A stretch of DNA of 64,000 nucleotides from Campylobacter showae (GTDB lineage: Bacteria > Campylobacterota > Campylobacteria > Campylobacterales > Campylobacteraceae): contig NZ_UWOK01000001.1 in NCBI RefSeq assembly GCF_900573985.1, positions 434,001-498,000 of the forward strand, read 5' to 3'. This document shows, piece after piece, positions 1 through 9,178 of the stretch. How positions within the stretch are numbered: the stretch's first letter is position 1; every line of letters starts with the position of its first letter. The translations under genes were made by a program, and so were the position numbers. The notes below the pieces were generated by a model. It was not told the DNA's origin, ran no database searches, and saw only the letters and a list, made by a program, of their open reading frames with translations.

Positions 1-321
1 CTGTTTTGCCGTCTATCTTGACGCTAACGGTTAGCATGTAGGCGCAGATACCCTCTAACTCCTCGATGTCGCAGTTTATGCCGCTGATTAGCAGCGGATG
101 GCACATCGGGATGAGTTCGCTCGTCTTTTTTGCGCCCATTATCGCGCCTACGACGGCGGTTTGCAGGACGGGGCCTTTTTTGCCCGTGTTGTTTTTGATC
201 GCGTCAAAGGCTTCGCGCGACATTTTTATGATGCCGCTTGCTACGGCTATGCGCGTAGTTACGCCCTTGTCGCTTACGTCGACCATTTTGGGGCGGTTGT
301 TTTCGTCTATGTGAGTTAGCA
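1..321 (-). CDS. moaC: Cyclic pyranopterin monophosphate synthase accessory protein MoaC (partial)
   Basis: Molybdenum cofactor synthesis: MoaC with MoaA turns GTP into cyclic pyranopterin monophosphate in the cytosol. Only the first 107 codons lie here; the gene runs off the left edge. The start is the ATG at 321, preceded by a good ribosome site (AAAGGA). Visible family motifs are KMVDVSDK near residues 12-19, then [16 protein letters not shown] and ISGINCDIE, the highly conserved MoaC core. Nothing looks broken. Two plus-strand open frames over it are shadows. Its downstream partners are outside the window. Confidence 0.95.
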
Positions 322-420
322 TTTTCGTCCTTTCGCCTGAAACGCTAAATTTGCTTAAATTTGAGCTAGGCGGAGTAAATTTATGAGAAGGATTATAACT
401 AAAAAAGCTTAATGAATAAG

Positions 421-452
421 ACAAAAACGCCTCGGCAGGGGGAGCCGAGGCG
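421..452 (-). terminator. Rho-independent terminator downstream of the MalY-type lyase
   Basis: Perfect 9-bp stem (CGCCTCGGC at 428-436 pairing with GCCGAGGCG at 444-452) with a 7-nt loop. Read on the minus strand it is followed by TTTTTGTC (427-421), the classic intrinsic-terminator layout. It lies about 85 bp past the stop of the aminotransferase gene that ends at 537 and before moaC. Confidence 0.85.
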
Positions 453-536
453 CCGTTACAAAAAGGAGGTTTTCTTGTCGGACGCGCAAATCATACCAAA
501 AAGGTCTAAATTTTATCCCAATTTTTCGTAAATATA

Positions 537-1709
537 TTATTGCCTGCTTTTCGCGTAGGCTAGAGCGCCTGATTTTAGGCGTTTTAGCCCCTCCAGCACG
601 CGCGATCTTTGCGTGGCGATGTTAAGGCGCAGGAAGCACTTCTCGGCACCTCTATACGCGTTGCCGTCGTTTAGCCAAAGCCCCGCTTTTTGGCGTAAAA
701 ACTTATGAAAATCGCTCGCGTCGTCGCAAATTTCGCGGCAGTCAAGCCAGAGCAGATACGTGGCGTCCTGCTCTACAAGCCTGATCTGCGGCAGTTCGTT
801 TTGCAAAAACTCGCTTACGATTTTGCGGTTTTGCTCTACGTATTCGCGCATCTGCTCGAGCCACGCTTCTCCCCGTTCAAACGCCGCGATCGCCGCGATA
901 CAAGAAAACGCATTGCCCTCGCCGACCTCGTCGTCGTTGATGGCTTTTGCCATTTTGGCGCGCAGTTTTGGGTTTGGCACCACGGCGGCGGAGCTTTGCA
1001 GGCCTGCGATGTTAAAGGCTTTAGTCGGCGAAACGCAGGTGATCGAGATGTTTTTGCAAGTTTCGCTCGCGCGGATAAAGGGCACGTAGCTTTTGCCGGG
1101 ACTCGTGATGTCGCAGTGTATCTCGTCAGATATCACCAAAACGCCGTGCTTAGCGCATAGTTCGCCGATTTTGGCTAGCTTTTCCTCGCTCCAAATTTTA
1201 CCTACGGGATTGTGCGGGTTGCAAAGGATAAACATCGTAGTTAGCGGATCGGCGAGCTTTTCTTCTAGGTCGGCAAAATCAATATCGTAGCCGCGCCCGT
1301 CGTAGGCTAGCTCGTTTGCGAGCGCGATCCTACCGTTGTTTTCGATACTGCGGTAAAAGACGTGATAGACGGGGCTTTGGATCACGATTTTATCGCCCAC
1401 GCTCGTAAATTTGCGCACGGCGGAGCTAATAATCGGGATCACGCCCGTGCAAAAAATCAGCCAGCTCGGGTCAAATTTGACGTCGTGGCGCCTGCTCCAC
1501 CACGAGCAAATGGCCTCGCTCCACTCCTGCGGCACGTACGAATAGCCAAAAACCCCGTTATCCAGGCGCTTTTGCAGCGCTTTTAAAATTTCGGGTGCGA
1601 CCTTAAAATCCATATCCGCCACCCACATCGGCAGCTCGTCGCCGCTCGTTTTCCATTTTGACGAATACGTCCCGCCTCGCTCTACTGGTGCGTCAAAATC
1701 GTATTTCAT
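537..1709 (-). CDS. MalY/PatB-type PLP-dependent aminotransferase / C-S lyase
   Basis: Fold-type I PLP enzyme of the MalY/PatB class, which usually cleaves cystathionine or cysteine to give pyruvate, ammonia and a thiol or H2S. At 390 residues it has the normal family length. Visible motifs: the MWVADMDF N-terminal signature (28-35), NPHNPVGK (164-171), SDEIHCD (194-200) and the PLP-binding lysine in SPTKAFN (Lys230). The start ATG at 1709 has a strong ribosome site (AAGGAGAG). It stands alone on minus, with a clear terminator behind it. True cystathionine beta-lyase and class-II aminotransferase activities cannot be told apart from sequence. Confidence 0.9.
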   Translation of the reverse strand: MKYDFDAPVERGGTYSSKWKTSGDELPMWVADMDFKVAPEILKALQKRLDNGVFGYSYVPQEWSEAICSWWSRRHDVKFDPSWLIFCTGVIPIISSAVRKFTSVGDKIVIQSPVYHVFYRSIENNGRIALANELAYDGRGYDIDFADLEEKLADPLTTMFILCNPHNPVGKIWSEEKLAKIGELCAKHGVLVISDEIHCDITSPGKSYVPFIRASETCKNISITCVSPTKAFNIAGLQSSAAVVPNPKLRAKMAKAINDDEVGEGNAFSCIAAIAAFERGEAWLEQMREYVEQNRKIVSEFLQNELPQIRLVEQDATYLLWLDCREICDDASDFHKFLRQKAGLWLNDGNAYRGAEKCFLRLNIATQRSRVLEGLKRLKSGALAYAKSRQ

Positions 1710-1814
1710 TTGCTCTCCTTGCGTGATTTTTAGGATATTTTAGCAAATTTGACTGGTAAAATTTGAAATTTCGACGCACTTTTGCGCAAAACCGATTTTT
1801 AATACGAGATTTTT

Positions 1815-1820
1815 TATAAT
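1815..1820 (+). promoter_or_regulatory. Probable -10 element for cas6
   Basis: A consensus TATAAT, preceded by a run of T as in many Campylobacter sigma-70 promoters, lies 34 bp before the cas6 ATG. No clear -35 is seen, which is usual in this genus. Confidence 0.55.
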
Positions 1821-1853
1821 TACGTCTAAAATTTACTAAATTCAAGGACGCAA

Positions 1854-2546
1854 ATGCTCACGATAACCTCACGTTTGCCGAGCGCAAATTTAAAAATTTC
1901 AAAGGCATTGCCTCAGCTCATCCAAGGCTACATTTACCGCTATCTGCCAAGCGCCGAGCACGAAGGATATAGGCACGAGCCAAGCGGTAAAATTTTTAAA
2001 CGAACGAATTTCGATTTTCGTTTAAATGGTGCAAATTTGCGGATTAGATTTACCTCTTATGAGCCGGAATTTGAAAAAATAATCGCGCTTGCCGTGCTAA
2101 AAGACGGGTTAAACTTAGGCGAGCTTTGCTTGTGCGATATGGCGGTGGCGGTGAGCGAACATAGAACTACGCAAAGCGAAGCGGTGCTACAAGGCTGTGT
2201 GGCATGCGCGGTAGGCGGGCTTTTGGGGCATAAAATTTATCTGCAACCGCAAGATTCCAGGCATCTTGAGATGATGAAAACAAATGCCTTGCAAAGATTT
2301 GAAACGCTTACCGGGCGCAGATACGACGGCAAATTTGAGCTAAATTTGCTCTGGCAAAATTTGCAAAATCCGTTTAATTTTTATTACGGCAACAATCGCT
2401 CACCGGTTCAGGCTTGGCAAGCGAAATGGAAAATTTGCGCACAGCCAGAGCTTATAAATTTGATCCTTGATGCCGGCGTCGGAAGCGGATGTATGAACTG
2501 CGGAGCTGGGTTTGTGGAGGCGATGGAAGAAAAGCAAGGCATATAA
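1854..2546 (+). CDS. cas6: CRISPR-associated endoribonuclease Cas6
   Basis: Cuts the long CRISPR transcript inside each repeat to leave an 8-nt 5' handle on every crRNA. The 230-residue length fits the family. The C-terminal glycine-rich loop that marks Cas6 is at residues 208-219 (AGVGSGCMNCGAG). Histidines at 36 and 41 are candidates for the catalytic site. The start ATG follows CAAGGA at the right distance. It opens the cas locus but is separated from cas8b by 177 bp containing a second promoter, so it may be transcribed partly on its own. Its likely substrate is the repeat at 10714-15539, which can form an ACTCC/GGAGT hairpin. Confidence 0.9.
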   Translation: MLTITSRLPSANLKISKALPQLIQGYIYRYLPSAEHEGYRHEPSGKIFKRTNFDFRLNGANLRIRFTSYEPEFEKIIALAVLKDGLNLGELCLCDMAVAVSEHRTTQSEAVLQGCVACAVGGLLGHKIYLQPQDSRHLEMMKTNALQRFETLTGRRYDGKFELNLLWQNLQNPFNFYYGNNRSPVQAWQAKWKICAQPELINLILDAGVGSGCMNCGAGFVEAMEEKQGI

Positions 2547-2667
2547 AAATACAAATTTAAAATCCTTCAAGGATAAGAGGAACTTGCTTTTCAATAAGTT
2601 ATTTTATAAAAATATGAATAAAAAAGCAAACCATAAAAATATTTCTGCATTTAAAATTACAATAACA

Positions 2668-2696
2668 TTGACTTTAAAAATAAATTAGAGTAAAAT
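2668..2696 (+). promoter_or_regulatory. Sigma-70 promoter for the cas8b-cas1 operon
   Basis: TTGACT (2668-2673), a 17-bp gap, then TAAAAT (2691-2696), 27 bp ahead of the cas8b TTG start. This is one of the best -35/-10 pairs in the window and suggests the interference genes are driven separately from cas6. Confidence 0.6.
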
Positions 2697-2723
2697 ACGA
2701 GAAATAAGTTTAAGGAAAATATT

Positions 2724-4484
2724 TTGGGCGATATAGTTAAAATTTTCGCCGACATAGGCGAAATATATCAAAAAGACGAAAAGCGTCTCAAAAACGAAGC
2801 CTATAAATACGACGCGATCAAAGTATATCTCTGTGACATAGAAACCAAGCAAATAGAACCGAATTTAAACATAAGCAAAGACGATCTGATAATATGTAGA
2901 TTTGGCGTAGGCGCAAATTCCGGTAATCTTTTTCCAAATTCTCAATTTTTATCCAAAGAAGTAAATAAAGACGAAGCTAAATTTACAAAAGGCGTTTTGA
3001 GATCGGTTTCAAATTTGCTCTCGTGTTTTGAGCCGAGCGATATAGAAAAAGAGGCTATTTTGTCTATGTTACCCAGCATAAATGAAGGATATTTTGCCGA
3101 TATTATAGATGAGATCAAAGGCCTTGATGAGATAAAAAAGGAAAAAGGCAAAAAAGTCGCCACTTTTTTCTCGCTCTCATACAAGGGCAAGCCCGTTTCT
3201 GCCTATTTTAAGCAAGTTTTTGAAAATCATATCAGCGTAAAAGAGCAAAAATCGTCCTATGGATACGATATTTTAACAAATGAAAAAGGTATCGGCGGTG
3301 ATGCAAATTTGGCATTTTGTTCGGTAAATGAGATGCCCGCAAATATGCAATTTATCAAATCAAAACTCCTGCCGTTAAACGCTATTAGCGCAAAAAAGGT
3401 AGAAAACGGTTTTAAAGCGATAAAAGATAAGCTATCGCATAATTTCTACGGTATGAAAATGGCGATTTTGCCGACGATTTTAGATGGCTCGGTGAATTTA
3501 GAAGAGATTGTAAAAATACTAGAAGAAACTTCAAAAAGCGATATGAAAAATATTGAGATGGCCGAAGAAGCCATAAGTATAAACAGTTATCTCGAAATCG
3601 CCGCTAAAAAACAGGAAAAATTACCTGTTTTAAATACGATTTTATTTTATACGCAAAGCAATGCTGCTATCGATTTAAAGCTTGCGATAGATGATGTTTT
3701 GCCCTCTTTTATCTCTAAAATTTCAAATTTAATGGGCAATTTTGATATTAAAGCTTTCTACGAAAAAAACAGCGGAACCAATGAAACGATTTATTTGCAA
3801 AATTTGTTTGAAGATAGACTAAGCGTGATGAGTTTTTTGTTGTCGCGAAATAAATTTGATTTAGAAATTATGATAGAAAGATATAGCGATCTGATTTGTT
3901 ATGGTAGCGTCAATAAGGACTATGCGGAGAAAATAGAGTGGAGTAAGTATTTTAACGATTTTTATAGGCAAAGAACGATTGATGTTATTAAAAAATATCA
4001 GAATTTTTTTAACGAGATCGATGTGTTAAATAAAAAACTAGTGTTTCAAAAGGAGTGCGATTTGGAAAATTTAACCGATAAAAAAGAACTGATTAAAGAG
4101 CTAATAAAAAATAGCGAATTTTTAAATCAAAACGATGCGCTCATTAGCGCTTATTTGCTCGGTATGCTAAGCGCAGCCCTGATAAACTGGCAATTTGGCG
4201 TTAATGGCGGCGTATCGTTTAGCAACTGGCTTGATAACTGCGGCTCAATAAGCAGGGAAAATTTGGAGCGAATTTGGACCAAGGGCGATGAGATGATTAG
4301 AAAGCTTAAGGCTGCTTCTGGCAAACCAAATTCTAACGTTGAAAATATAAAAGAGTGTTTGATTGAAATTTTACCGCAAGTCTTTTCTAGAGAAGGCAAG
4401 ATAGTAAAAAGCTCACATACCACGCTTGCTTTTGCTATGGGCGGAAGCGATTATCGCAAATTTCTAAAAGATAAGACAAAATAA
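2724..4484 (+). CDS. cas8b: Type I-B Cascade large subunit Cas8b (Csh1/TM1802-like)
   Basis: Large subunit of the type I-B surveillance complex, expected to help recognise the PAM and recruit Cas3. I assign it by position directly before Csh2/Cas7, by its 586-residue size and by the general look of the N-terminus (DAIKVYLCDIE, ICRFGVGANSGNLFPN), which resembles the Csh1/TM1802 group. These proteins diverge strongly, so the subfamily is less sure than the role. The start is TTG at 2724 with TAAGGA 8 bp before it. The gene is AT-rich, like the next three. Confidence 0.8.
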   Translation: MGDIVKIFADIGEIYQKDEKRLKNEAYKYDAIKVYLCDIETKQIEPNLNISKDDLIICRFGVGANSGNLFPNSQFLSKEVNKDEAKFTKGVLRSVSNLLSCFEPSDIEKEAILSMLPSINEGYFADIIDEIKGLDEIKKEKGKKVATFFSLSYKGKPVSAYFKQVFENHISVKEQKSSYGYDILTNEKGIGGDANLAFCSVNEMPANMQFIKSKLLPLNAISAKKVENGFKAIKDKLSHNFYGMKMAILPTILDGSVNLEEIVKILEETSKSDMKNIEMAEEAISINSYLEIAAKKQEKLPVLNTILFYTQSNAAIDLKLAIDDVLPSFISKISNLMGNFDIKAFYEKNSGTNETIYLQNLFEDRLSVMSFLLSRNKFDLEIMIERYSDLICYGSVNKDYAEKIEWSKYFNDFYRQRTIDVIKKYQNFFNEIDVLNKKLVFQKECDLENLTDKKELIKELIKNSEFLNQNDALISAYLLGMLSAALINWQFGVNGGVSFSNWLDNCGSISRENLERIWTKGDEMIRKLKAASGKPNSNVENIKECLIEILPQVFSREGKIVKSSHTTLAFAMGGSDYRKFLKDKTK

Positions 4485-4497
4485 AAAGGAGAATAAG

Positions 4498-5439
4498 ATG
4501 CAAAAAAAAGAGATACTTTTTTTGTGGGACGGAGAGAATTGGAATCCAAACGGCGATATGCTAAAGGATAACGCTCCTAGGTATGATGATGAAACCGGCA
4601 TAGCCGAAGTAACGGACGTGCGCATAAAAAGAACTATTAGAGACGAAATTATGAAAAAAGACGAGGCGTCGATTTTTATAAAGGAGTATAGGATAGAAGA
4701 TGCCGTGCTGGACGCTAAAACGGCGATCAGACAAAGCATAAACATAAGGCAAAGTAAAAGCGAACTGCAAAAAGAAATTCTCTCTAAATTTATCGATATT
4801 CGCGCATTTGGTGGCGTCTTGCCGATTTCGGATAAAGACGAGATGAAGCAGGATAAAGAGATAAAAACCGCAGGCGTTCAGTTTACGGGGCCGGTACAGT
4901 TTAGATTAAGCAAATCCCTAAACAAGGTTGAGATAGAGCACGTAAGAGGAACCGGCGCTTTTGCTAGCGATTACGATCCAAACGATCCTAAAAAACAAAA
5001 AGATCAAGCGACTTTTAGAGAGGAAAAATTTTTAAAATACGCTATTTTTGCTACTTACGGCGTTATCGATAACTATAATGCGGCAAAAACCGGCTTTAAC
5101 GAAGCCGATGAGGCTAAAATTTTAAAAGCTTTGTGGCACGGCACTAAAAATTTAACAACTCGCTCCAAAATCGGCCAGACTCCAAGGTTTATGCTAATCA
5201 TCACGTATAAAGACGATACGTTTGCGGGCGATCTAAATAATAGTATAAGCCTAAAAAGCGAAAAAGAAGATAGGGCGATAAGAAGTATCAACGAATACGT
5301 TATTGACTTCACAAATTTAAAGAATAAACTCGCAAGATATGTCGCAAATATAGAAAAAATAGAGTATATGAGCGATTATGATTTTGAAGCGATAAACAAA
5401 GAAAATTTTGACAGTAGCTGGAAAAAGATAGAGGCGTAA
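4498..5439 (+). CDS. cas7: Type I-B Cascade backbone protein Cas7 (Csh2)
   Basis: RAMP-fold protein that coats the crRNA in multiple copies. The 313-residue length and the opening motif (LFLWDGENWNPNGDM, residues 8-22) are typical of Csh2/Cas7b; a second hallmark is DVRIKRTIRDE around residues 40-50. The start ATG follows AAAAGGAG. It lies 13 bp after cas8b and one base before cas5, so it is translated from one operon mRNA. Confidence 0.93.
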   Translation: MQKKEILFLWDGENWNPNGDMLKDNAPRYDDETGIAEVTDVRIKRTIRDEIMKKDEASIFIKEYRIEDAVLDAKTAIRQSINIRQSKSELQKEILSKFIDIRAFGGVLPISDKDEMKQDKEIKTAGVQFTGPVQFRLSKSLNKVEIEHVRGTGAFASDYDPNDPKKQKDQATFREEKFLKYAIFATYGVIDNYNAAKTGFNEADEAKILKALWHGTKNLTTRSKIGQTPRFMLIITYKDDTFAGDLNNSISLKSEKEDRAIRSINEYVIDFTNLKNKLARYVANIEKIEYMSDYDFEAINKENFDSSWKKIEA

Positions 5440-5440
5440 A

Positions 5441-6151
5441 ATGAGCATTATTGCTTTTAGATTGTTCGGCGATTACGCTCATTTTTCGCATCCAGCGACG
5501 ATTTATTCTAGTCTAACCTATCCGGTGCCGCCAAAGACCGCTATAATGGGCTTTTTAGGCGCCGTTATAGGCGAGGAGGAGTATTTTAAGCTATCTGGCA
5601 TCAAATACAGTGTAAAAATAGATAGGCAAATTTTAAAAAAGAGTTTTGTTTTTAACGGCATAAAATTTGCCCTCTCAAGCAATATGCACATAGAGGAAGG
5701 CTACCAAAACGCAAAGGAGAAAAAGCAGTTTTACAGAGAGCTCATATGCTCGCCGTCTTATATCGTATTTTTAAATTTAGAAAATTTAGAGCAAAGATAT
5801 CGGGATAAGATAATTTCAAATTTAAAAGAGCATAAAACCGCCTTTACGCCGTATCTTGGGATAAACTTTTGTATAGCCGATTTTAGCTGGATCGATATAA
5901 AAATATGCGAAAAAATATCGCAAGATGAAAGCTTTATATATACATTTACACTTATGGACGACTTTGTTTTTGATGGTATTAATGAAAATGCGAAATTAAC
6001 TACGGCTAGAATGCCTTGCGACTGCGAAAATGGACGAATTTTTAAAGATTTTAGAGACTTTGTAATGGAAATAAACGGCAAAGAAGCTATAAAATCTAAA
6101 AATCGCGGAAATATATATCAGATAAACAATGAAAGAGTCTATTTTATTTGA
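5441..6151 (+). CDS. cas5: Type I-B Cascade subunit Cas5b
   Basis: Caps the 5' handle end of the crRNA in Cascade. The N-terminus (IAFRLFGDYAHFSHPATIYS) followed by LTYPVPPKTAIMGFLGAVIG (residues about 26-45) is the Cas5 signature: a RAMP strand plus the glycine-containing PPK-GFLGA loop. Length is 236 residues, normal for Cas5h/b. Its end overlaps the start of cas3 by 23 bp, so the two are probably translationally coupled. Confidence 0.92.
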   Translation: MSIIAFRLFGDYAHFSHPATIYSSLTYPVPPKTAIMGFLGAVIGEEEYFKLSGIKYSVKIDRQILKKSFVFNGIKFALSSNMHIEEGYQNAKEKKQFYRELICSPSYIVFLNLENLEQRYRDKIISNLKEHKTAFTPYLGINFCIADFSWIDIKICEKISQDESFIYTFTLMDDFVFDGINENAKLTTARMPCDCENGRIFKDFRDFVMEINGKEAIKSKNRGNIYQINNERVYFI

Positions 6152-8327
6152 CGAGTTTTGGTCTCATCCAAATAAACTTTTAGAAAATCATATAAAAAAT
6201 ATGATCTCTGCTGGCGATGAAGAGCTGGATAAGCAGGTCAAACTCTATCACGACATCGCAAAACTAAAAAATAATTTTCAAATTTACATCAGAGATACCT
6301 CAAACGATAAGCTGGATAAAAATCACTCATTTCTGTCGGCATATTTTTTCTTGCTAAACTCAAAATTTGATGAAATGCCGACTCTATTTGGTTTTCTTGT
6401 TATTGTTTCGCACCACGGCGACGCGGTAAATTTAATGACATTAGCTCGAGATGCTAATAAATTTTTTAAAAATTCAAAAGAGCTAGAGTACTGGGAAGAA
6501 GTAGCTAATGCCGCAAAAAATACCCAGGTTTATTCGGGATTATCTACAAAAAAGGATGAGTTTTTAGATAGAGCGGAAAAGCTTCGCCGATACTTAATTT
6601 TATTGCAGTATAAACACAAATTTACTTATGAGGATTTCATAAATTTCAAAAGCCTATATTCAAATTTGGTTTATAGCGATAAATTTGAGGCTATCTTTAG
6701 CATGCCAAAACAGGAAACTAAAAATATACCGATAGATGTTTTAGAGAGTGATATCCAAAGTTTACCGCCAAATAAAAAGCGAGATACATTTAGAAATTTT
6801 GTTTTAAACAACTTTGACGAAAATCACAAACTTTTTACTTTGACTGCGCCTACGGGCTACGGCAAGACCTTGACTGCTCTAAATTTTGCCTTGAAATTTA
6901 ATAAATCTCGCATAATTTATGCGCTTCCTTTCACTTCGATAATCGATCAGACCTACGATATTATCGCAAAAATTTATAAAAATAGCGATATTTCGGTTAG
7001 TAAGGCTCACCACAAAACGACGATAGATGAAAAAAATCTAACCGAGGAGGATAGGTATTCTAAGATCAAATTTTTGATGGAATCTTTTAGCGGCGAGATA
7101 AATATAACTACTCTTTATCAGCTGATATTTGCGCTATTTGGCAATAAAAACAAAGACAACGTCAAATTTAATCAGCTCAAAAATAGCGTCGTCATCATCG
7201 ACGAGGCGCAAGCGATCCCATATAATTTTAGAAAAGATTTTATCCTGCTTTGCGAGATCATTTCGCGGCGGCTTGACACTATTTTTATATTTATGTCGGC
7301 GACGATGCCGGTTATTAAAAGCGAAAATTTTAAAGAAATTTCAAATTTAGAGTATTTTTCAAAACAGGATAGATACGTCATAAAATGGCTTGATATAAGC
7401 GGCGAAGAGGATCTTTTAGAAAAGATTTGCGAGACCGCAAGCGATAAAAATACCCTCGTCGTCGTAAATACGATCAAAAAAGCGCAGGAGTTATTCGTAA
7501 AACTAAAGGATAAATTTAGCTGCTTCTGCTTAAACGGATATATGTATGATGATCACAAACGCGCTACTATCGAGGCGGTAAGGTGCGCAATAGATAAAAG
7601 TAAAGTTGGTCCGCTTGCGAGTAAAATTTTACTAATTTCCACGCAGTCTATCGAGGCTGGAGTGGATCTTGATTTTGACGTGGGATTTCGCGAAGTCTCG
7701 CCCATTAGCTCGGTCATACAGACCGCGGGGCGCGTAAATAGGCATTTTGGAGAAATTTGCGGAGAGCTATACGTCTTTCCTGAAATAAGTAAATTTACAA
7801 AATCTATCTACGGTGATTTGTATAAAGTAAGCGGAACTATTTTGGAGAATTTTAGGCAAAGAGAGGTGCGAGAGAGCGAAATTTTAGAAATTTCAAATTT
7901 GTATTTTCAAAAAATCAGCGATCAACTGGAAAATTTATATATAGAAAGCGAGATAAAAAAGCTAGAATTCGAAAATATAAATCAAAAAATCGAAGAAATT
8001 ATGAAGGACAATCACAAGCAGACGCTAATAATCGAGCCCGAAGAAAATTTTATCAAGGATTTTGAAGCTAAAATTCTTGAAATTAAAAATAGCTCAAATG
8101 ACGAATTTACGATACGAGATATTTTAAAAAACCACATCAGAAAGTTGTCGAAATTTAGCATAAACGTAACACTAAAAGATAAAGAGAAATTATTACCGAA
8201 TTTAAGGCAAATACGCGGACTAAAAGATATGTTTTATCTGCCATTTGGTTCGTCTTATTTTTATAGCACGGATTACGGGCTTAAAAAAGATATGAATTTA
8301 GACATCACGGATGAGGTATTCGACTAA
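6129..8327 (+). CDS. cas3: CRISPR-associated nuclease-helicase Cas3
   Basis: Recruited by target-bound Cascade to unwind and degrade invading DNA. HD nuclease domain first: His21, the HD pair His41-Asp42 (YHDIAKL), His66, His95-His96 and Asp98. Superfamily-2 helicase follows: Walker A (APTGYGKT) around 240-247, motif II DEAQ at 358-361, SAT at 390-392, the region of motif V at 504-517 and motif VI QTAGRVNRH at 531-539. At 732 residues it is a complete single-chain Cas3. All the key residues I looked for are present. Start ATG at 6129 overlaps cas5; its last base is the first base of cas4. Confidence 0.96.
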   Translation: MKESILFDEFWSHPNKLLENHIKNMISAGDEELDKQVKLYHDIAKLKNNFQIYIRDTSNDKLDKNHSFLSAYFFLLNSKFDEMPTLFGFLVIVSHHGDAVNLMTLARDANKFFKNSKELEYWEEVANAAKNTQVYSGLSTKKDEFLDRAEKLRRYLILLQYKHKFTYEDFINFKSLYSNLVYSDKFEAIFSMPKQETKNIPIDVLESDIQSLPPNKKRDTFRNFVLNNFDENHKLFTLTAPTGYGKTLTALNFALKFNKSRIIYALPFTSIIDQTYDIIAKIYKNSDISVSKAHHKTTIDEKNLTEEDRYSKIKFLMESFSGEINITTLYQLIFALFGNKNKDNVKFNQLKNSVVIIDEAQAIPYNFRKDFILLCEIISRRLDTIFIFMSATMPVIKSENFKEISNLEYFSKQDRYVIKWLDISGEEDLLEKICETASDKNTLVVVNTIKKAQELFVKLKDKFSCFCLNGYMYDDHKRATIEAVRCAIDKSKVGPLASKILLISTQSIEAGVDLDFDVGFREVSPISSVIQTAGRVNRHFGEICGELYVFPEISKFTKSIYGDLYKVSGTILENFRQREVRESEILEISNLYFQKISDQLENLYIESEIKKLEFENINQKIEEIMKDNHKQTLIIEPEENFIKDFEAKILEIKNSSNDEFTIRDILKNHIRKLSKFSINVTLKDKEKLLPNLRQIRGLKDMFYLPFGSSYFYSTDYGLKKDMNLDITDEVFD

Positions 8328-8827
8328 TGTTTTGCAAAGACCAAATCACCGGCACGCTTGTGAATTATTACGTCACCTGTAAGCGTGAGGCGTGGCTTTA
8401 CGCGCATCATATCCACGCCGATCAGGAGGATGAAAACGTGCTGATGGGCAAGGCGCTGGCGGAGATCAAAGAGAGCGATTTGCAGGACTTTGCATTTTCA
8501 AATTTGAAATTCGACAAACTTTCCAAGCAGCGCGGACATTACCTCGTCACCGAATACAAAAAGAGCCTAAAAAACGAGCTTGCGGGCAAGATGCAGCTAC
8601 TTTTTTACGTCTATCTTTTAAAGACGGGCTTAAATTTAAAAGAGGTAAAAGGTAAACTAATCAGCGGTAAAAAGGTGATTTTGGTGGAGGATAGTAGCGA
8701 AAATTTCGCTTTAACCCAGCAAATTTTAAGCGAGATAACGGCGCTTGCGAACATGGAGCGGCCGCCGAAATTTACGCAGGGCAAATTTTGTGCAAACTGC
8801 GCTTATAGCGGATATTGCGTGAGCTAG
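8327..8827 (+). CDS. cas4: CRISPR-associated exonuclease Cas4
   Basis: RecB-like nuclease that trims prespacers and helps select the PAM during spacer capture. Residues seen: Cys18, the nuclease core Asp63, Glu76 and Lys78 (VTEYKKS), a QxxxY-type segment (MQLLFYVY, 89-96), and the C-terminal iron-sulfur cysteines Cys155, Cys158 and Cys164. Length 166 residues is normal. TAATG overlap with cas3 means tight coupling. From here on base composition becomes clearly more GC-rich than in cas8b-cas3. Confidence 0.93.
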   Translation: MFCKDQITGTLVNYYVTCKREAWLYAHHIHADQEDENVLMGKALAEIKESDLQDFAFSNLKFDKLSKQRGHYLVTEYKKSLKNELAGKMQLLFYVYLLKTGLNLKEVKGKLISGKKVILVEDSSENFALTQQILSEITALANMERPPKFTQGKFCANCAYSGYCVS

Positions 8828-8833
8828 ATAAAA

Positions 8834-9112
8834 ATGTACGTGATTTTATTTTATGACATCGCCGGCGCCGAGCAAAAAGAGAAAAACAACGCAAACCGCA
8901 TCAGAAAGGCGGTCGAGAAGTTTTTGCCGCGCGTGCAGTTTTCCGTTTTTGAAGGTGAGATTCGCGAGAGCGATTTTAAAAAACTAACCGCAATTTTGCA
9001 AAAAGAGTGCATTACGCAGCTCGATTCTATCGTGATTTACACGTTTAATTCGCTTAAGTATTCCAAGCGTATCGTAATCGGACAGGATAAAAGCGGCGCG
9101 CTGTTTAGTTAA
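8834..9112 (+). CDS. cas2: CRISPR-associated protein Cas2
   Basis: Dimeric ferredoxin-fold protein that holds two Cas1 dimers in the spacer integration complex. The N-terminal beta strand ending in Asp8 (VILFYDI) and the segment RVQFSVFEGEI are hallmarks. Length 92 residues is standard. It begins 6 bp after cas4 and, unlike most loci, precedes cas1. The 66-bp gap to cas1 contains three AAATTT sites, unusual inside this otherwise tight operon. Confidence 0.93.
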   Translation: MYVILFYDIAGAEQKEKNNANRIRKAVEKFLPRVQFSVFEGEIRESDFKKLTAILQKECITQLDSIVIYTFNSLKYSKRIVIGQDKSGALFS

Positions 9113-9178
9113 ATTTGCTCGCGTAAATTTGCCGAGTTTGGCGGCGCTTGAAATCCCAGCTAAATTTAAGGAAAAAAG

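Noticed and set aside
705..1160. Long plus-strand frames across the MalY gene
   Set aside because: They are antisense shadows of a well-supported enzyme, with no ribosome site.
6129..8327. DEAQ instead of DEAH in Cas3 motif II
   Set aside because: Variation at this last residue is common in Cas3 of type I-B and related systems.
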